From assembly GCA_023935145.1 (NCBI GenBank), contig CM043700.1, forward strand, positions 30,130,001-30,194,000: a DNA stretch of 64,000 nt. The letters are read 5' to 3'. Positions 20,621 through 32,258 of this stretch are shown here, in pieces. This DNA is from Bretschneidera sinensis (Eukaryota > Streptophyta > Magnoliopsida > Brassicales > Akaniaceae). Under the pieces are notes generated by a model. That model did not search any database. It saw only the letters and a program-made list of their open reading frames with translations, and had not been told where the DNA came from. How positions within the stretch are numbered: position 1 is the stretch's first letter; each line of letters begins with the position of its first letter. The translations under genes and the position numbers were made by a program.

Positions 20621-20770
20621 GTCTGGCTGAAGATGTAAAACTTAGCGCTTATGGGAGGCAACCCACAGTAGTCTCACTAAAGACTTAAAACTTAGCACTT
20701 ATGGGAGGCAACCCATAGTAATCTGGCTAAAGACTTAAAACTTAGCGCTCATGGGAGGCACCCGACAACT
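20621..20770 (+). repeat. Three tandem 50-bp copies of the post-gag block
   Basis: Units at 20621-20670, 20671-20720 and 20721-20770, each with a GTCTGGCTGAAGACTTAAAA-like start and an ATGGGAGGCAACCCA-like end. All other elements here carry this block once, right after the last ORF. The third copy is closest to the single copies of E4 and E6. Confidence 0.92.
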
Positions 20771-22036
20771 TATCCTTTTATTTTTATTGTTTTTCATATT
20801 TATTTTACTATTTATTTTTAGTTTCTCTTTGTTTTCCAGTATTACTTTAGTTTTTGTTATTTTAAGGACAACGTGTACTACAGTTCAAGTTTGGGGGTGT
20901 GCTATGAGCCATGCATGTCCAACTAGTTCTCCATCTCCCAGGTCAGATCTTTTCATGATATTCAAACATTGAGGACAATGTGTAATTTAAGTTTGGGGGT
21001 ATGGGAGGCATATTCACACACTTTGTCCCAGTTTTTTTTTTTATTATCAAAAGGATAAACGCATGTTCATATTGTTTTGAAAATTTTTGTTGATTTAAAA
21101 TAAATATTATGATAAAACTTCATCAGTAAGCTTAAAATCTATAACACATAGTCTAGTAATAAGAATTTTAAAAGTTTAATTACTTACCTCAAGGCACTTA
21201 AGAATTCACAAGTTTGATCTAAATCTGACTCGAGCACATTAGCACACAATTGTGTGGGGTGTGACATATAATTCTTATGTATATGTTTCCATGACCTAAC
21301 TTTAATCAGATAACTTGTTAGATGAACACTTTTGCATAGAAAAATAAAGAAAAATGTCCATCATGCAAAAAGAGAAAATAAAATGCTCCTAATGATCATT
21401 AAATAAACTTTCCACTGAGTAACTGGACCTCTTACCTCAGTAAGAAGTGAGTGTTCACGTCAAAAGGTGGGAATTTCACTTGGCAGCATTAAGACTTGTT
21501 AGTTCCGTAGCCTTTTTGACTCGAGTTAGTAGGTCTTTAGGGGTGTCTTTACACCTAATGCCCTAAAACCATCTGGTTTGGGAGTCATTGGCTAAACACT
21601 CATTACAAGGGTCAATTAGAAAGCTTAATGGAACTCAACATGGCAAAAATATCATGGTGAAAGAAAAAGGAAAAGAAGTAAAAACTATGCCATTATTGTT
21701 CTATCTAATAAGGAATTCGATGAAGGTTTGGACACCGAAACACTATACATTAGAATTTTTTAGAAGCTTCATCTTTTATGTGCTAATTCACCACACACCA
21801 AATCAAACTTGTGATGCCTTAAACTAACCTTGTGTAAGTAACATGAATTTTTAAAATCCTTATTCATAGTGAAAATGTATTTTTATTATAAGCTTACTTA
21901 TGAACAATTATCATGGTTTTATGTGCAACCCAAATTTTTTGGATATCATGAAGAATGAATTTATCTTTGATTTTGTTTTCATATAGTCTTTTGTTTTGTA
22001 TTGCTAAGGGACTAGCAATATGTAAGTTTGTGGGTG
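20771..22036 (+). other. E3 3' noncoding tail and polypurine tract
   Basis: Noncoding. AAGTTTGGGGGT occurs near 20889 and 20988, and the true PPT (TAAGTTTGTGGGTG) is at 22023-22036. The ACTGAG/CTCAGT inverted repeat lies near 21415-21450, the hairpin with outer arms TTAGG/CCTAA at 21537-21558, and the pre-PPT stem-loop ATTGCTA/TAGCAAT at 22000-22019 with loop AGGGAC. Confidence 0.75.
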
Positions 22037-22076
22037 TGATAAATGTTTAAATAGTCATATTTAAGACCCTTAATTT
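22037..22076 (+). repeat. E3 3' LTR, first 40 bp
   Basis: Begins TGATAAATG and stops at the E4 insertion. Bases 22072-22076 (AATTT) are the left TSD of E4. The LTR resumes at 28100. Confidence 0.9.
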
Positions 22077-23320
22077 TGTTGTGCGATAATATACCTAAAT
22101 AAATAGGTGAATGATTGGACTTTGTTTTACTTGCAAGTGCATAAGGTCAATAGTGTAGTATAGTGTGCGAATGCAAGATCATCTCCACAGGGATTGGTAA
22201 AGTTCAATTTAGAATTATATTCGCAATATAAAAAGATAGAAATAATAAAAGCGTTGAGAAATAATAAAGATAAAATACTAAGGATAAAGGCGTAGGGACT
22301 TGATATCCACCACTAATTATGCTACCCCAATATAACAGTATGCCAATGCTCTTAAGCTATTGATTTCCCTAAGCAACGAGTTAGGCATGGTATCTACTCT
22401 AACTCTTTTCTTCCTTAAGGGATTCAGCATGGTATCTACTTGAGTTGTTCCTTAAGAAAACATAAGTACTATGGAAATCGACAACCACATGAGACCTAGG
22501 GCATGGTATCTACTCCTAGTTTCCCATGTTGATTAACCCGGGTATCCGGATAAGATATCCCTTGTTACTAATGTTAGACCCAGGACTCGGTCATCCAAAT
22601 TGATCTAACTAACAAGTCCATACCACATGCACATATTGATCAGACATATACATATGAGGAATTTAAATAAAAGCAGGTATTAATCAAGTTTAAGCAACAC
22701 AACATAAATATCGCAAGGTGCCAATACTAAATTTATTGAGTAAACATAATTAGGGCTTCAACCAAGCCCTACTAAGAATTTAATTACACATAATAAAATA
22801 AAAAGGAAAGAAGAAACCCGAGAGAAGAGTCGTCAATTCCGCTCCACGGTCTCCTTCTCCAAGCTAAAGCAAAAGATAAAAGAATGGATCTAAGAAGTGA
22901 TCCCCCCAAGAGGTGATGCCTTTTGTGTATGATTTAAAAGTTTATTTATAGGTCTTTGAGAAGTCTTAATCCGCTCATGAATTCCTAAACTTTCCTAAAA
23001 CGCAAAACTTCTTTATTTCCAAAATAGAGTTATTTCCAAAACAGGGTTCTGCAGTTTACTGTTCACGCCCGTACATGTGCGCTCGATCGCAATGCTGCGC
23101 TCGATCACACAGAAGAGTGCACTCGATCGCAGTTTAGCCAGCAGCTGCTCTAGGATTTCCAGATTTATTCCTTTAAGTGCCAAAAATGCTTCTTTTTCTC
23201 AAAGACCCTAGAAAAACGTGTAAAACACAAAAGTGAAGTAAAATAGACTAAAACATATAGATAAAGAACTTAACAACTGTAAATTAAGGGGCTTAAATAT
23301 GAATATTTAAGCTCCTATCA
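22077..23320 (-). repeat. E4 3' LTR
   Basis: 1244 bp; TATA (CCTATAAATAAAC in sense) at about 22940-22952. Near 22350 it lacks about 53 bp present in the 5' LTR. It also has one palindrome unit fewer. Confidence 0.92.
23078..23131. repeat. Palindrome array in E4 3' LTR (3 copies)
   Basis: TGCGCTCGATCGCA (23078-23091), TGCGCTCGATCACA and TGCACTCGATCGCA (about 23118-23131). Confidence 0.9.
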
Positions 23321-24763
23321 CACCCCCAAACTTACATATTGCTAGTCCCTTAGCAATACAAAACCAAAAACTAAATGAAAAACAAAGACGCAAAGATAAA
23401 TCCAATGCTTATGGTGTCCAACAAAAGTTTAGGTTTCACACAAAACTATGATGCGCATTCATAAGCAAGCTTAACAAGTATAAACACATCTTTGCAATGA
23501 ATACAGTTTTGAATGCAAATCACTTTCATGAGGCAGGTTAAGACATCACAAGTTTAACTGAGTGTGTGGTGGACTAGCACATAAAAGATTGAGTTTCCAA
23601 ATAATTCTAATGTGTAGTGTTTCGATGACTCAAGATTCACCAAATTTTCTATTAGAATCAACAAAGATGGCATAGATTTTCTTCTTTTCTTTTATTTGTG
23701 AGATTTTTGCCAATTTAGTTCCCTTAAGCTTTCTATTTAACTCGTGTAACGAGTGTTTAGCCAATGACTCCCAAACCAGATGGTTTTAGGGCATTAGGTG
23801 TAGAAACACCCCTAAGGGCTTACTAACTCGAGTCAAAAAGGCTACGAAACTAACTGATCTTAATGCTACCGATTAGAATATTCCACCTTTTGACGTGACA
23901 CTCACTGCTTAATGAGGCAAGAGGGCCAGTTACTCAATGGAAAGTTCTTTTTAATGATCTTTAGGAGCATTTTCTTTTCTTTTCTTTTTGAGCAATAACG
24001 AACTTTTTTTTTTTATTTTCTTATGCCACCGCGTTAATCTAATAGGTCATCTGGTTCACAGTCAAGCAAAAGAAACATACAAATCAAAATTACATGTCAT
24101 ACCCCACACAACTATGTGCTAATGTGCTCATGTTTAGTTTAAGTCAAACTTGTGAATCCTTAAATGCCTAAAAGAAAGTGATTATGGTTCAAAACTTAAT
24201 TATTGGCCCATATGTTCAAGGTGTTAAGCTCATTTATGAAGTCAAATCATATTGTTTGTTTAGAACACCCAAAAATTTTGGAACGGAATGAACATGTATT
24301 TATCTATAAAAAACAACAAAACAAAAAAAACTGGGACAAGGTGTGTGTGAATGTGTCTCCCATACCCCCAAACTTAAATTATACATTGTCCCCAATGTGT
24401 GAATAACAAGGAAAGAGCTGACCTGGGAGATGGAGAACTAGCTAGGTTGGCATGGCTCATAGCGTACCCCCAAACTTGAACGGATGCACACATTGTCCCT
24501 AAAAAATAAAAACTGACGCAATACGGGAAAACAAGAAGTAATAAAAATAAATAAATAACAATAAATACAATAAATAATAAAAATAAAATGATAAACTGTG
24601 GGGTGCCTCCCATGAGTGCTAAGTTTAACGTCTTCAGCCGGACCAAACTTTATTTTTCCCCAAAACTAAGAGTGGCAGCAGCTAGCATAGGAAGTGTCTT
24701 ATTCTCTACCATATAAGCATAAGATAAGTGCTTGAGCAACTACTTGAATTCCAATTTAGGTGC
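23321..24763 (-). other. E4 PPT, stem-loop and 3' noncoding tail
   Basis: PPT at 23321-23334 (sense TAAGTTTGGGGGTG) and stem-loop ATTGCTA/TAGCAAT at 23338-23357. The hairpin with outer arms TTAGG/CCTAA is at 23794-23815. PPT-like tracts recur near 24366 and 24469. The post-ORF block with CATGGGAGGCACC (about 24596-24646) follows gag. No gene is seen. Confidence 0.78.
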
Positions 24764-26413
24764 CTATACAATAAAAGGAAAAATAGTATTAGTAGGCACA
24801 TGAGGGTCAAATGGATCGGTGTACTTACTTGGATGCTTTGGAGAGGCCTCTAGAATGTGCATAGTTTCAATGAGGTCATCAGTAACATCCTTGCATTTGG
24901 GCTCAATATCCGATCTTGGGACACTATAGATAAGAGCAGTTTCTATTGGATCAACGTGATGGACCTTGGATGTGGATGCTTGTGCAGGCTCATCAGCTCC
25001 GATGATCTTACCATTTGTTAGAGTTGTCACGGCATTTAGTTGTTGATGTCCTCTTGGAGTAAGTAGTGGTTGGACTGGAAGTTCATCCCACTTTCTTTCA
25101 CTTAGCTCCTTAGCCAATTGCCCAATTTGTTCCTCGAGTCTTTGAATGGCTTGCTCATGTTTTGTAGTGGTTTGTCTTTGCTCAGCCATGAACTGTTCTT
25201 GTGAAGTCATCAATTGCCTCATAAGACTTTCTAGGTCATTATTTTCTGATTCCGGCACTGGTTGGGCTGCTAGTTGGAAGTATTGGTGCTTTCCTTGAAC
25301 ATTTTGAGTGTTGCTCCATGAGAGGTTGGGGTGGTTCTGCCATCCAGGATTGTATATTTGTATATGTGCTGTTCGATCCCTCATAATTTGCTTGCTCTTG
25401 ATATGTAGTTGAATACAGAGGACAAGTATAAGTATTATGATCAAAATGATAGCATATAGCACATACCTGGCATTGTGTAGCCTGTGGACTAGGTAAGTTG
25501 TTCTGATCAGCCAAGGCTTTTATGAGCATAACTAGCTTTCTTTCCATAGTAGCCATCTGATTCGAAGATCCATCATTGAAGTTCACCTCATGCATACCCT
25601 TGCTTTTAATTCCTTGTCTACCTCTCGAGGAGAATTGTTGGGTGTGCTCACTTAATGTCTCAAACAGCTCCATGGCTTCTTCACTAGTCTTTTCCATTAG
25701 CATACATCTACAACCGGAATCCACTATACCTTGATTTATGCCATTCAAACCCTCATAGAAAGCTAGGACCAGCTCATCTTGAGGTAAGTTGTGATGTGGA
25801 CATTTGAGTAGCAACTCGTTTAAGTGTCCCCTTGCCTCGAAGAGAAGGTCTCCATCCCTCTGTTGGAAGGATTGAATCTCCTTCCTCATCTGCCTTGACT
25901 TTTGGGCTGGAAAAAAATTTCCTTAGAAATCTATTGGATAGCTCTTCCCAAGTATGGATGAAATCTACAGGCAATGAATGATACCACATTTTAGCATTAT
26001 CTTTTAATGAAAAAGGGAAAAGAATTAACCTGATTCCCTCTTGATCTAGGCCCCGAATATACTGGAACTTGCAGAGATCACAGAATTCTCGAAGGTGCAA
26101 GTGTGGATCCTCAGCAGGTGAACCCCTAAAATGAGTCAAGGCACTAAGTATCTACGAAGATATATAATAATTTTCTTCCGCCATAGGTTGATATGCAATG
26201 CATGAAGGATAGTTGAGGTTCTGTGGAATGAAGGATTGCTTCATAGGTCTCTGTTCTGGGTGGCAGTTGGTTGTAAAGCTGTTCCATTGGTACTTCACCC
26301 TCAAATTCTTCTTCTCTCTCCTCTAAGTTGTTTCTAGGCTTCTTTCGAATGATCTGCTCACTTTCTATATCAAGTGAAAGGATGGTTGGGTTCCTCACTC
26401 GAAGCCCTTGCAT
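24764..26413 (-). pseudogene. gag: E4 gag fused to protease-RT linker, three frameshifts
   Basis: Gag spread over overlapping frames (26413-26144, 26139-25774, 25889-25239, 25462-24764). Motifs are ALTHFRGSPAEDPHLHLREF, DQEGIRLILFPFSLKDNAKM, WEELSNRFLRKFF, CPHHNLPQDELVLAFYEGLN, SSRGRQGIKSKGMHEVNF, a CCHC knuckle (CAICYHFDHNTYTC) and PGWQNHPNLSWSN. After a heptad-rich stretch (HEQAIQRLEEQIGQLAKEL) the frame runs from ASTSK straight into VHHVDPIETALIYSVPR, deleting protease and the rest of pol. The start at 26413 (MQGLR) is supported by homologous residues upstream of the shorter start in E3. Confidence 0.83.
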
Positions 26414-26478
26414 GAATCAATAGAAATACCTTAGTGCAGCAGCTTCAGTACTGCTGCTCGGGTAGTCTCTGGACTATT

Positions 26479-26554
26479 TGCGATCGAGGGCTCTAAGCAC
26501 TGCACTCGATCGCACCAGTGCGCTTGATCACACTTAGGTTTGCGCTCGATCGCA
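26479..26554. repeat. Palindrome array in E4 gag leader
   Basis: Motifs TGCGATCGAGGGC, TGCACTCGATCGCA, GTGCGCTTGATCACA and TGCGCTCGATCGCA, 66-141 bases upstream of the gag ATG. A sense tract CTTTCTGTTTCAG ends at 26581, upstream of the array. Confidence 0.88.
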
Positions 26555-26751
26555 GTGCCAGAATTAGCACTGATGCACACCTGAAACAGAAAGCAAGAAA
26601 ATAACAAAAACGAAGAATTAAGTTAGATAGTTGATGAAAATAAAATTAAACAAAACAGATTAAGAAAAATATTTAATGAAAATAAGAAAAATAAATTGAA
26701 CAAAATAAGAAAAATAAACGGGAAATAATTCTAAACAGAAATTTAGCACAA

Positions 26752-26769
26752 TCCCCGGCAACGGCGCCA
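26752..26769 (-). other. E4 primer-binding site, tRNA-Asp type
   Basis: Full 18-base TGGCGCCGTTGCCGGGGA on the minus strand. Confidence 0.92.
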
Positions 26770-26775
26770 AAAACT

Positions 26776-28094
26776 TGTTGTGCGATAATATACCTAAATA
26801 AATAGGTGAATGATCGGACTTTGTTTTACTTGCAAGTGCACAAGGTCAACAGTGTAGTATAGTGTGCGAATGCAAGATCATCTCCACAGGGATTGGTAAA
26901 GTTCAATTTAGAATTATATTTGCAATATAAAAAGATAGAAATAATAAAAGCGTGAGAAATAATAAAGATAAAATACTAAGGATAAAGGCGTAGAGACTTG
27001 ATATCCACCACTAATTATGCTACCCCAATATAACAGTATGCCAATGCTTTATTCATGCCATGTATACCTACTGGTTGCCAACCTAAGGGCATGGTATCTA
27101 CTCCTTAAGCTATTGATTTCCCTAAGCAACGAGTTAGGCATGGTATCTACTCTAACTCTTTTCTTCCTTAAGGGATTCAGCATGGTATCTGCTTGAGTTG
27201 TTCCTTAAGAAAACATAAGTACTATGGAAATCGACAACCACATGAGACCTAGGGCATGGTATCTACTCCCGATTTCCCATGTTGATTAACCCGGGTATCC
27301 GGATAAGATATCCCTTGTTACTAATGTTAGACTCAGGACTCGGTCATCCAAATTGATCTAACTAACAAGTTCATACCACATGCACATATTGATCAGACAT
27401 ATACATATGAGGAATTTAAATAAAAGCAGGTATTAATCAAGTTTAAGCAACACAACATAAATATCGCAAGGCGCCAATACTAAATTTATTGAGTAAATAT
27501 AATTAGGGCTTCAACCAAGCCCTGCTAAGAATTTAATTACACATAATAAAATAAAAAGGAAAGAAGAAACCCGAGAGAAGAGTCATCAATTCCGCTCCAC
27601 GGTCTCCTTCTCCAAGCTAAAGCAAAAGATAAAATAATGGATCTAAGAAGTGATCCCCCCAAGAGGTGATGCCTTTTGTGTGTGATTTACAAGTGTATTT
27701 ATAGGTCTTTGAGAAGTCCTAATCGGCTCATGAGTTCCTAAACTTTCCTAAAACGCAAAACTTCTTTATTTCCAAAATAGGGTTATTTCCAAAACAGGGT
27801 TATGCAGTTTACTGTTCACGCCCGTACATGTGCGCTTGATCGCATATGTGGTGCGCTCGATTGCAATGCTGCGCTCGATCACACAGAAGAGTGCGCTCGA
27901 TCGCAATTTAGCCAGCAGCTGCTCTAGGATTTCCAGATTTATTCCTTTAAGTGCCAAAAATGCTTCTTTTTCTCCAAGACCCTATAAAAACGTGTAAAAC
28001 ACAAAAGTGAAGTAAAATAGACTAAAACATATAGATAAAGAACTTAACAAATGTAAATTAAGGGGCTTAAATATGAATATTTAAGCTCTTATCA
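26776..28094 (-). repeat. E4 5' LTR
   Basis: 1319-bp promoter LTR; TATA (CCTATAAATACAC in sense) at about 27693-27705. Palindromes at 27831-27905. Its right end abuts the resumed E3 LTR. Confidence 0.92.
27831..27905. repeat. Palindrome array in E4 5' LTR (4 copies)
   Basis: TGCGCTTGATCGCA, TGCGCTCGATTGCA, TGCGCTCGATCACA and TGCGCTCGATCGCA; one unit of about 22 bp more than the 3' LTR. Confidence 0.9.
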
Positions 28095-29332
28095 AATTTA
28101 CACTTGTTAGGCTATTTGTTTATCTATTTTAGTAGATTCTACTTCATTTTTATGTTTTCTGTGTTTTTCATAGGTCTTTGAAGAAAAGAAGACATTTTGG
28201 AGCTCTAAGGAATAAAAAGTGAAGATCTGCAAACCAGAAAGGTGCGCTCGAGCGCACCTCTTTCGTGATCGAGCGCACAGGCACTCGAGTGCACACTTAG
28301 AAGGCTCGAGCACGGAGCCATGTGATCGAGCGCACATGCACAGAGAGGCGGCAGAGCCAGTTTTGGAAAGAAGTCTCCAGGTCTTATTTTGGAAATTAGG
28401 GTTTCTAGGGTTTCCTAAACCTTATAAATAGGCTTGTAAACACAAAAAGAAGGGTAGTTAGTTTTAGGTTAGGTTTAGTTTTACTTTTAATCTTCTCTTT
28501 GGAGAGGGTAGCCGGAAGGGTGGAAGCTTTGGGAGACAAATTGATGACTCTTCTCTTGTGTTTTTTCTTTCCTTTATTTTAGCATGTGTAACTAAACCCT
28601 AGTAAGGGCTTGATTGAAAGCCTAATTATGTTTAACCAATAATTCAGTATTGGTGCCTTTGCAATATTTATGCTTTGATTCTTGATTTGATTAATGCCTG
28701 TTTTTATTTAAATTCCTCATATGTGTATGTCTGATCAACGTATGCATGTGGTATAGATTAGTTAGTTGAATCAATTTGGATGACCGAGTCCTGGGTTCAA
28801 CAATAGTAACAAAAGATATCCACACTGGATTCTTGGGTTAATCAACATGGGAAACCGAGAGCGGACCAAGTCCTAGGTCTCGTGTGGTTGTCGATTTCCA
28901 CAGACCTTATGCTCTCTTAAGGAACAACTTAGTATAAACCATGTTGAATCCCTTAAGAGAGAAAAGAGTTAGAGTATACACCATACCTAACTCATTGCAT
29001 AGGGAAATCAATAGCCTAAGGAGCGGACCAAGCCCTTAGGTTGACAACCAGTAGGTATTCATAGCATGAGTAGAGCATTGGCATATTGTTTTGTTGGGTA
29101 GCATGATTAGTGGTGGATACCAAGTCCCTACGCCTTTATCGTTATTATTAATCTAGACTCAATATTTATTTCTATCTATTTTTACTTTGTGAAATTAATT
29201 CTAAATTGAATTTCACAAATCTCTGTGGAAATGATCTCGCACTTGCACACTATGCTACTGTAAACCTTGTGCACTTGTAAGTAAAACTGTACGATTATTT
29301 GCTTATTTATTTAGGTAGATAAACGCACAATA
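28095..29332 (+). repeat. E3 3' LTR, remainder
   Basis: AATTT (28095-28099) is E4's right TSD. From 28100 the sequence matches the 5' LTR of E3 to its end at 29332. TATA at about 28420-28432, array at 28243-28336 with cores better preserved (TGCGCTCGAGCGCA) than in the 5' LTR. Confidence 0.92.
28243..28336. repeat. Palindrome array in E3 3' LTR
   Basis: TGCGCTCGAGCGCA, TGATCGAGCGCA, GGCACTCGAGTGCA and TGTGATCGAGCGCA. Confidence 0.88.
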
Positions 29333-30550
29333 GTGACCTCTCAATTTCTCTTCCACTCCTAAGTGTGATGGCCTTGTATTATTCCTTTGGATTCACTTTT
29401 GTGTTGTTAGGAAATGTTCCTTTTTTTCGAGCATTGATGGTTGTGGCTAGTTGCCCAATTTGCACTTCAAGAATCTTCATAGTGGCTCATATGTTGCTAC
29501 AATGAGTCTCAGTGTTGTCTAACCGTGAATCATTCTTTTTAAACCTTGCTTTTATCTCCTTAACAAAAGAAATCATGGCATCCTTAAGTGACATCTTCTT
29601 CTTACTTGGTTGATTAACAAATCCTGGAGGAGGTTGCAGTACATTCTTTGTGTTTCCATGAGACAAATTCTCATGATTTTGAAGCCCTGGATGGTAGTAA
29701 TTTGGCATAGGATTACCACAATAATTGTAGTTCCGATTATTGATGTATTGAACTTGTTCTTGACTCACTTCATTACTTGGAACTGTTATACTTGGGGTTG
29801 CAACATATTGGGCACTTTGTGGTATTCCTTGTGTTGTCAAAGCTGGAATTTGATGAGACAGAGAAGCATCTTGAGCTGAAAGAGCTGCTAACGGATCCAA
29901 TTCATGAATTATAGCAACTTTCCTAACCATAGTTATTTCAGTTGGCCATTGATAATTATTTGCAGCCATTTCTTCCAAAAAAGAAGTAGTGCCTTCAACT
30001 ATCTTTGACATCAAAGTTCCACCAGATGCAGCATCAACTATGGTCCGAGTTTACCCATTTAACCCATTATAGAACATCTGAACTTGCAACCAGTCTGGTA
30101 ATCTGTGTTGAGGGCAGCGTCGAATCAAATATTTATATCTTTCCCATGTTTCATAGAGTGACTTGAAATCATTTTGCTTGAATTGACCAATCTCACTCAT
30201 GAGTTTAGCTGTTTTTGTAGCCGGGAAGAATTTAGCAAGAAACTTTTCAGCCATTTCCTGCCAGCTAGTGATACTTCCCGGTTATAGAGCTTGTAGCCAA
30301 CCTTTTGCCTTGTCCTTTAAGGAAAAGGGAAACAATCTCAGTTTAATAGTGTCTTCAGTAACACCATTAATCTTTACAGTGTCGCAAATCTCCAAGAATA
30401 TCGCTAAATGAATATTAGGATCATCCAATGGCGATCAACTAAACTGGACTTGTTGCACCATGCTGATTAAGGATGGTTTGAGCTAAAAATTGTTGGCATT
30501 AATAGGTTGACATCTTATACCCGAGTAGTTATCATTCACAAATGGCCGTA
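29333..30550 (-). pseudogene. gag: Element H, piece 4: gag
   Basis: Largest gag portion of H, antisense, between E3 and E5. Capsid motifs: GWLQAL-type and KDKAKGWLQ-like sequence (about 30280-30330), EKFLAKFFPATKTAKLMSEI, SLYETWERYKYLIRRCPQHR and VQMFYNGLNG, then a stop. Next come VEGTTSFLEEMAANNYQWPT, YYHPGLQNHENLSHGNTKN (a decayed version of the YNPGWRNHPNFSW signature) and a Lys-rich stretch, then ITLRSG-type sequence at 29340-29370. GTGAC (29333-29337) and CCGTA (30546-30550) are TSDs of E3 and E5. H is clearly the oldest of the gypsy elements with tRNA-Asp-type priming here. Confidence 0.82.
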
Positions 30551-32043
30551 TGATGAGAGTCATAAAATGCATCTAAACAGTACTTAATAGTTAGCATTTT
30601 AGAGTTGATCGAGGTTGGAATTACACTTTTATACCTTAATAACTCTAAAGTGTTATTCTTAAATCGTTGACTTATTTCAGTGCATTTTCAGGTACATTGA
30701 GCTTAAAAAAGAGATAGAAAATCTATCATCATTTTAAACACGAAGCTTCAATGAATACTCGAGTGAGATAATGGTCGCGGAAGAGCCAAGATGAAGAGAA
30801 ACCAAGAAAGGAGATTTACTAAATTGCCAGAATTGCCCATACAGATCAATCATCTTTGAAAATTAAACTCTATTGATGCAAGAAGAACCAGGCAATGAGC
30901 CATATATACTTAGAAAGATCCAGAAGTCTATTTTCTGGAGAATTTTACGGTTTGTAAAAATTATTTTTCTAGAGAAAGTTATGGCAGTTTTAGTAGACAA
31001 AGGTCAGGCTGTAGGGGATTTCAGCTTGAAGGGCATGTGAAGGCTTAAATCCCACATCCCACATCGGTTAGAAACACATTTCTATATCCCACATCCCACA
31101 TCGGATTGAAAACACATTGCACTCCTGGTATTTCCCTATAAAAGGCCTACTCCACTTCAGCTTTGAGGCATCAATCGGAGCTCATCTGAAATCATTAGAG
31201 AGTGAATCCAGAGGGCCTTTAGGAGCAATCCAGAGGGCCTTTAGGACGAATCCGAAGTATGATTTTGGAGGACAAGCTGAAGAATTGCCAAAACTTTCGC
31301 TACCAAGGAGGAGATGATCGTTGAGAGGCCGGAGGCAACTTAAGGAAGCATGAGCTCCATGGCCGGCTAGTCTCCAAGTAAGGCGAAGGGATGAATCCCT
31401 AGGTGTAGATGTTCTTATTTTCCTTTATTTGATTCAGTTGTAGTTTGGTATTATTTTCATTAAATATTGTTATGTTTTATTCTTTAATTTAATTAGTAGA
31501 TTTTTATTAGTACGGTGATTGCATGCTTCTTTTCCATATAAGTCTAGTCATGCTCTTCTTATGTGTATTTGTTTGGGTGTGATTGAGTCCAGTAGATCTC
31601 TTTTATAGATTTTTCCATTGTTGCGGTATTGTCATTTAGATATATTGTCATCTTTTGATAATTTATAAGTTAGGTCATGTGTGCTTGAAAGTAAAGAATA
31701 ATTCATATCAATTACATTAGGGTTTATACATGCGCTTTAATTGAATATTTGCCGATTTCCTGTTTGGGATGTGAAACTTGCAATCGAGATAAAAATAATT
31801 GAATCATGTTAGGATTAGGGCAATGAACCTAGGGAAGATTTCCATAACGTTGTTGTTTCTTTATTATACTATCCATCAATTATTTACACAATTTCCATAC
31901 AATTAACAAATCAGATTTTGTCACTTTAACTTTTATCGTTTGTGTTGAGATTCATACCTTCTTTTGTAATTAACTTGTTTCCCTATGGAATCGACAACCC
32001 AAAACTGTACTACAACTACCGTGTTATGTTTTGGGCGTAATCA
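30551..32043 (+). repeat. E5 5' LTR
   Basis: 1493 bp; TATA box CTATAAAAGG at about 31137-31146. Just upstream are two tandem 37-bp repeats (31049-31085, 31086-31122) containing ATCCCACATCCCACATCGG. Downstream, GAATCCAGAGGGCCTTTAGG is duplicated (31204-31248); the 3' LTR has it once. Confidence 0.92.
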
Positions 32044-32048
32044 AATTT

Positions 32049-32066
32049 TGGCGCCGTTGCCGGGGA
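32049..32066 (+). other. E5 primer-binding site, tRNA-Asp type
   Basis: TGGCGCCGTTGCCGGGGA, full match, five bases after the LTR. Confidence 0.93.
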
Positions 32067-32258
32067 AACGCACTTAGGTACAAGGAAGATTGTCAACTTT
32101 TGACATGACGATAGAAGAACTGTAAATAGTTTTTCTTTTCAGCAGTTTGTAAAGGCGATAACTTCATTCCCTCTTTTAGCTTGCTGCATTAATTTTATTT
32201 TATTTTATCTTATTCTTTCTCTTTATAGTAAATTTTTTTCATTATTTTGTTACCTTGA

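Larger units (their letters stand above)
22077..28094 (-). mobile_element. E4: gag-only Athila relative nested in E3
   Basis: 6018-bp minus-strand element with TSD AATTT (22072-22076 and 28095-28099). LTRs 22077-23320 and 26776-28094, both starting TGTTGTGCGATAATATACC. tRNA-Asp PBS at 26752-26769 and PPT at 23321-23334. It encodes only a frameshifted gag joined to the protease-RT linker. As the inner element it is the younger of the E3/E4 pair. Confidence 0.94.
17127..29332 (+). mobile_element. E3: gag-only Athila relative, split by E4
   Basis: Plus-strand element flanked by GTGAC (17122-17126 and 29333-29337). 5' LTR 17127-18415; 3' LTR 22037-22076 resuming at 28100-29332 after the nested E4. 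Without E4 it is about 6.2 kb. The 3' LTR ends TA instead of CA, a single transition. The internal region has a tRNA-Asp PBS with one mismatch, a stop-ridden gag and a long noncoding tail; protease core, RT and integrase are absent. Confidence 0.93.
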
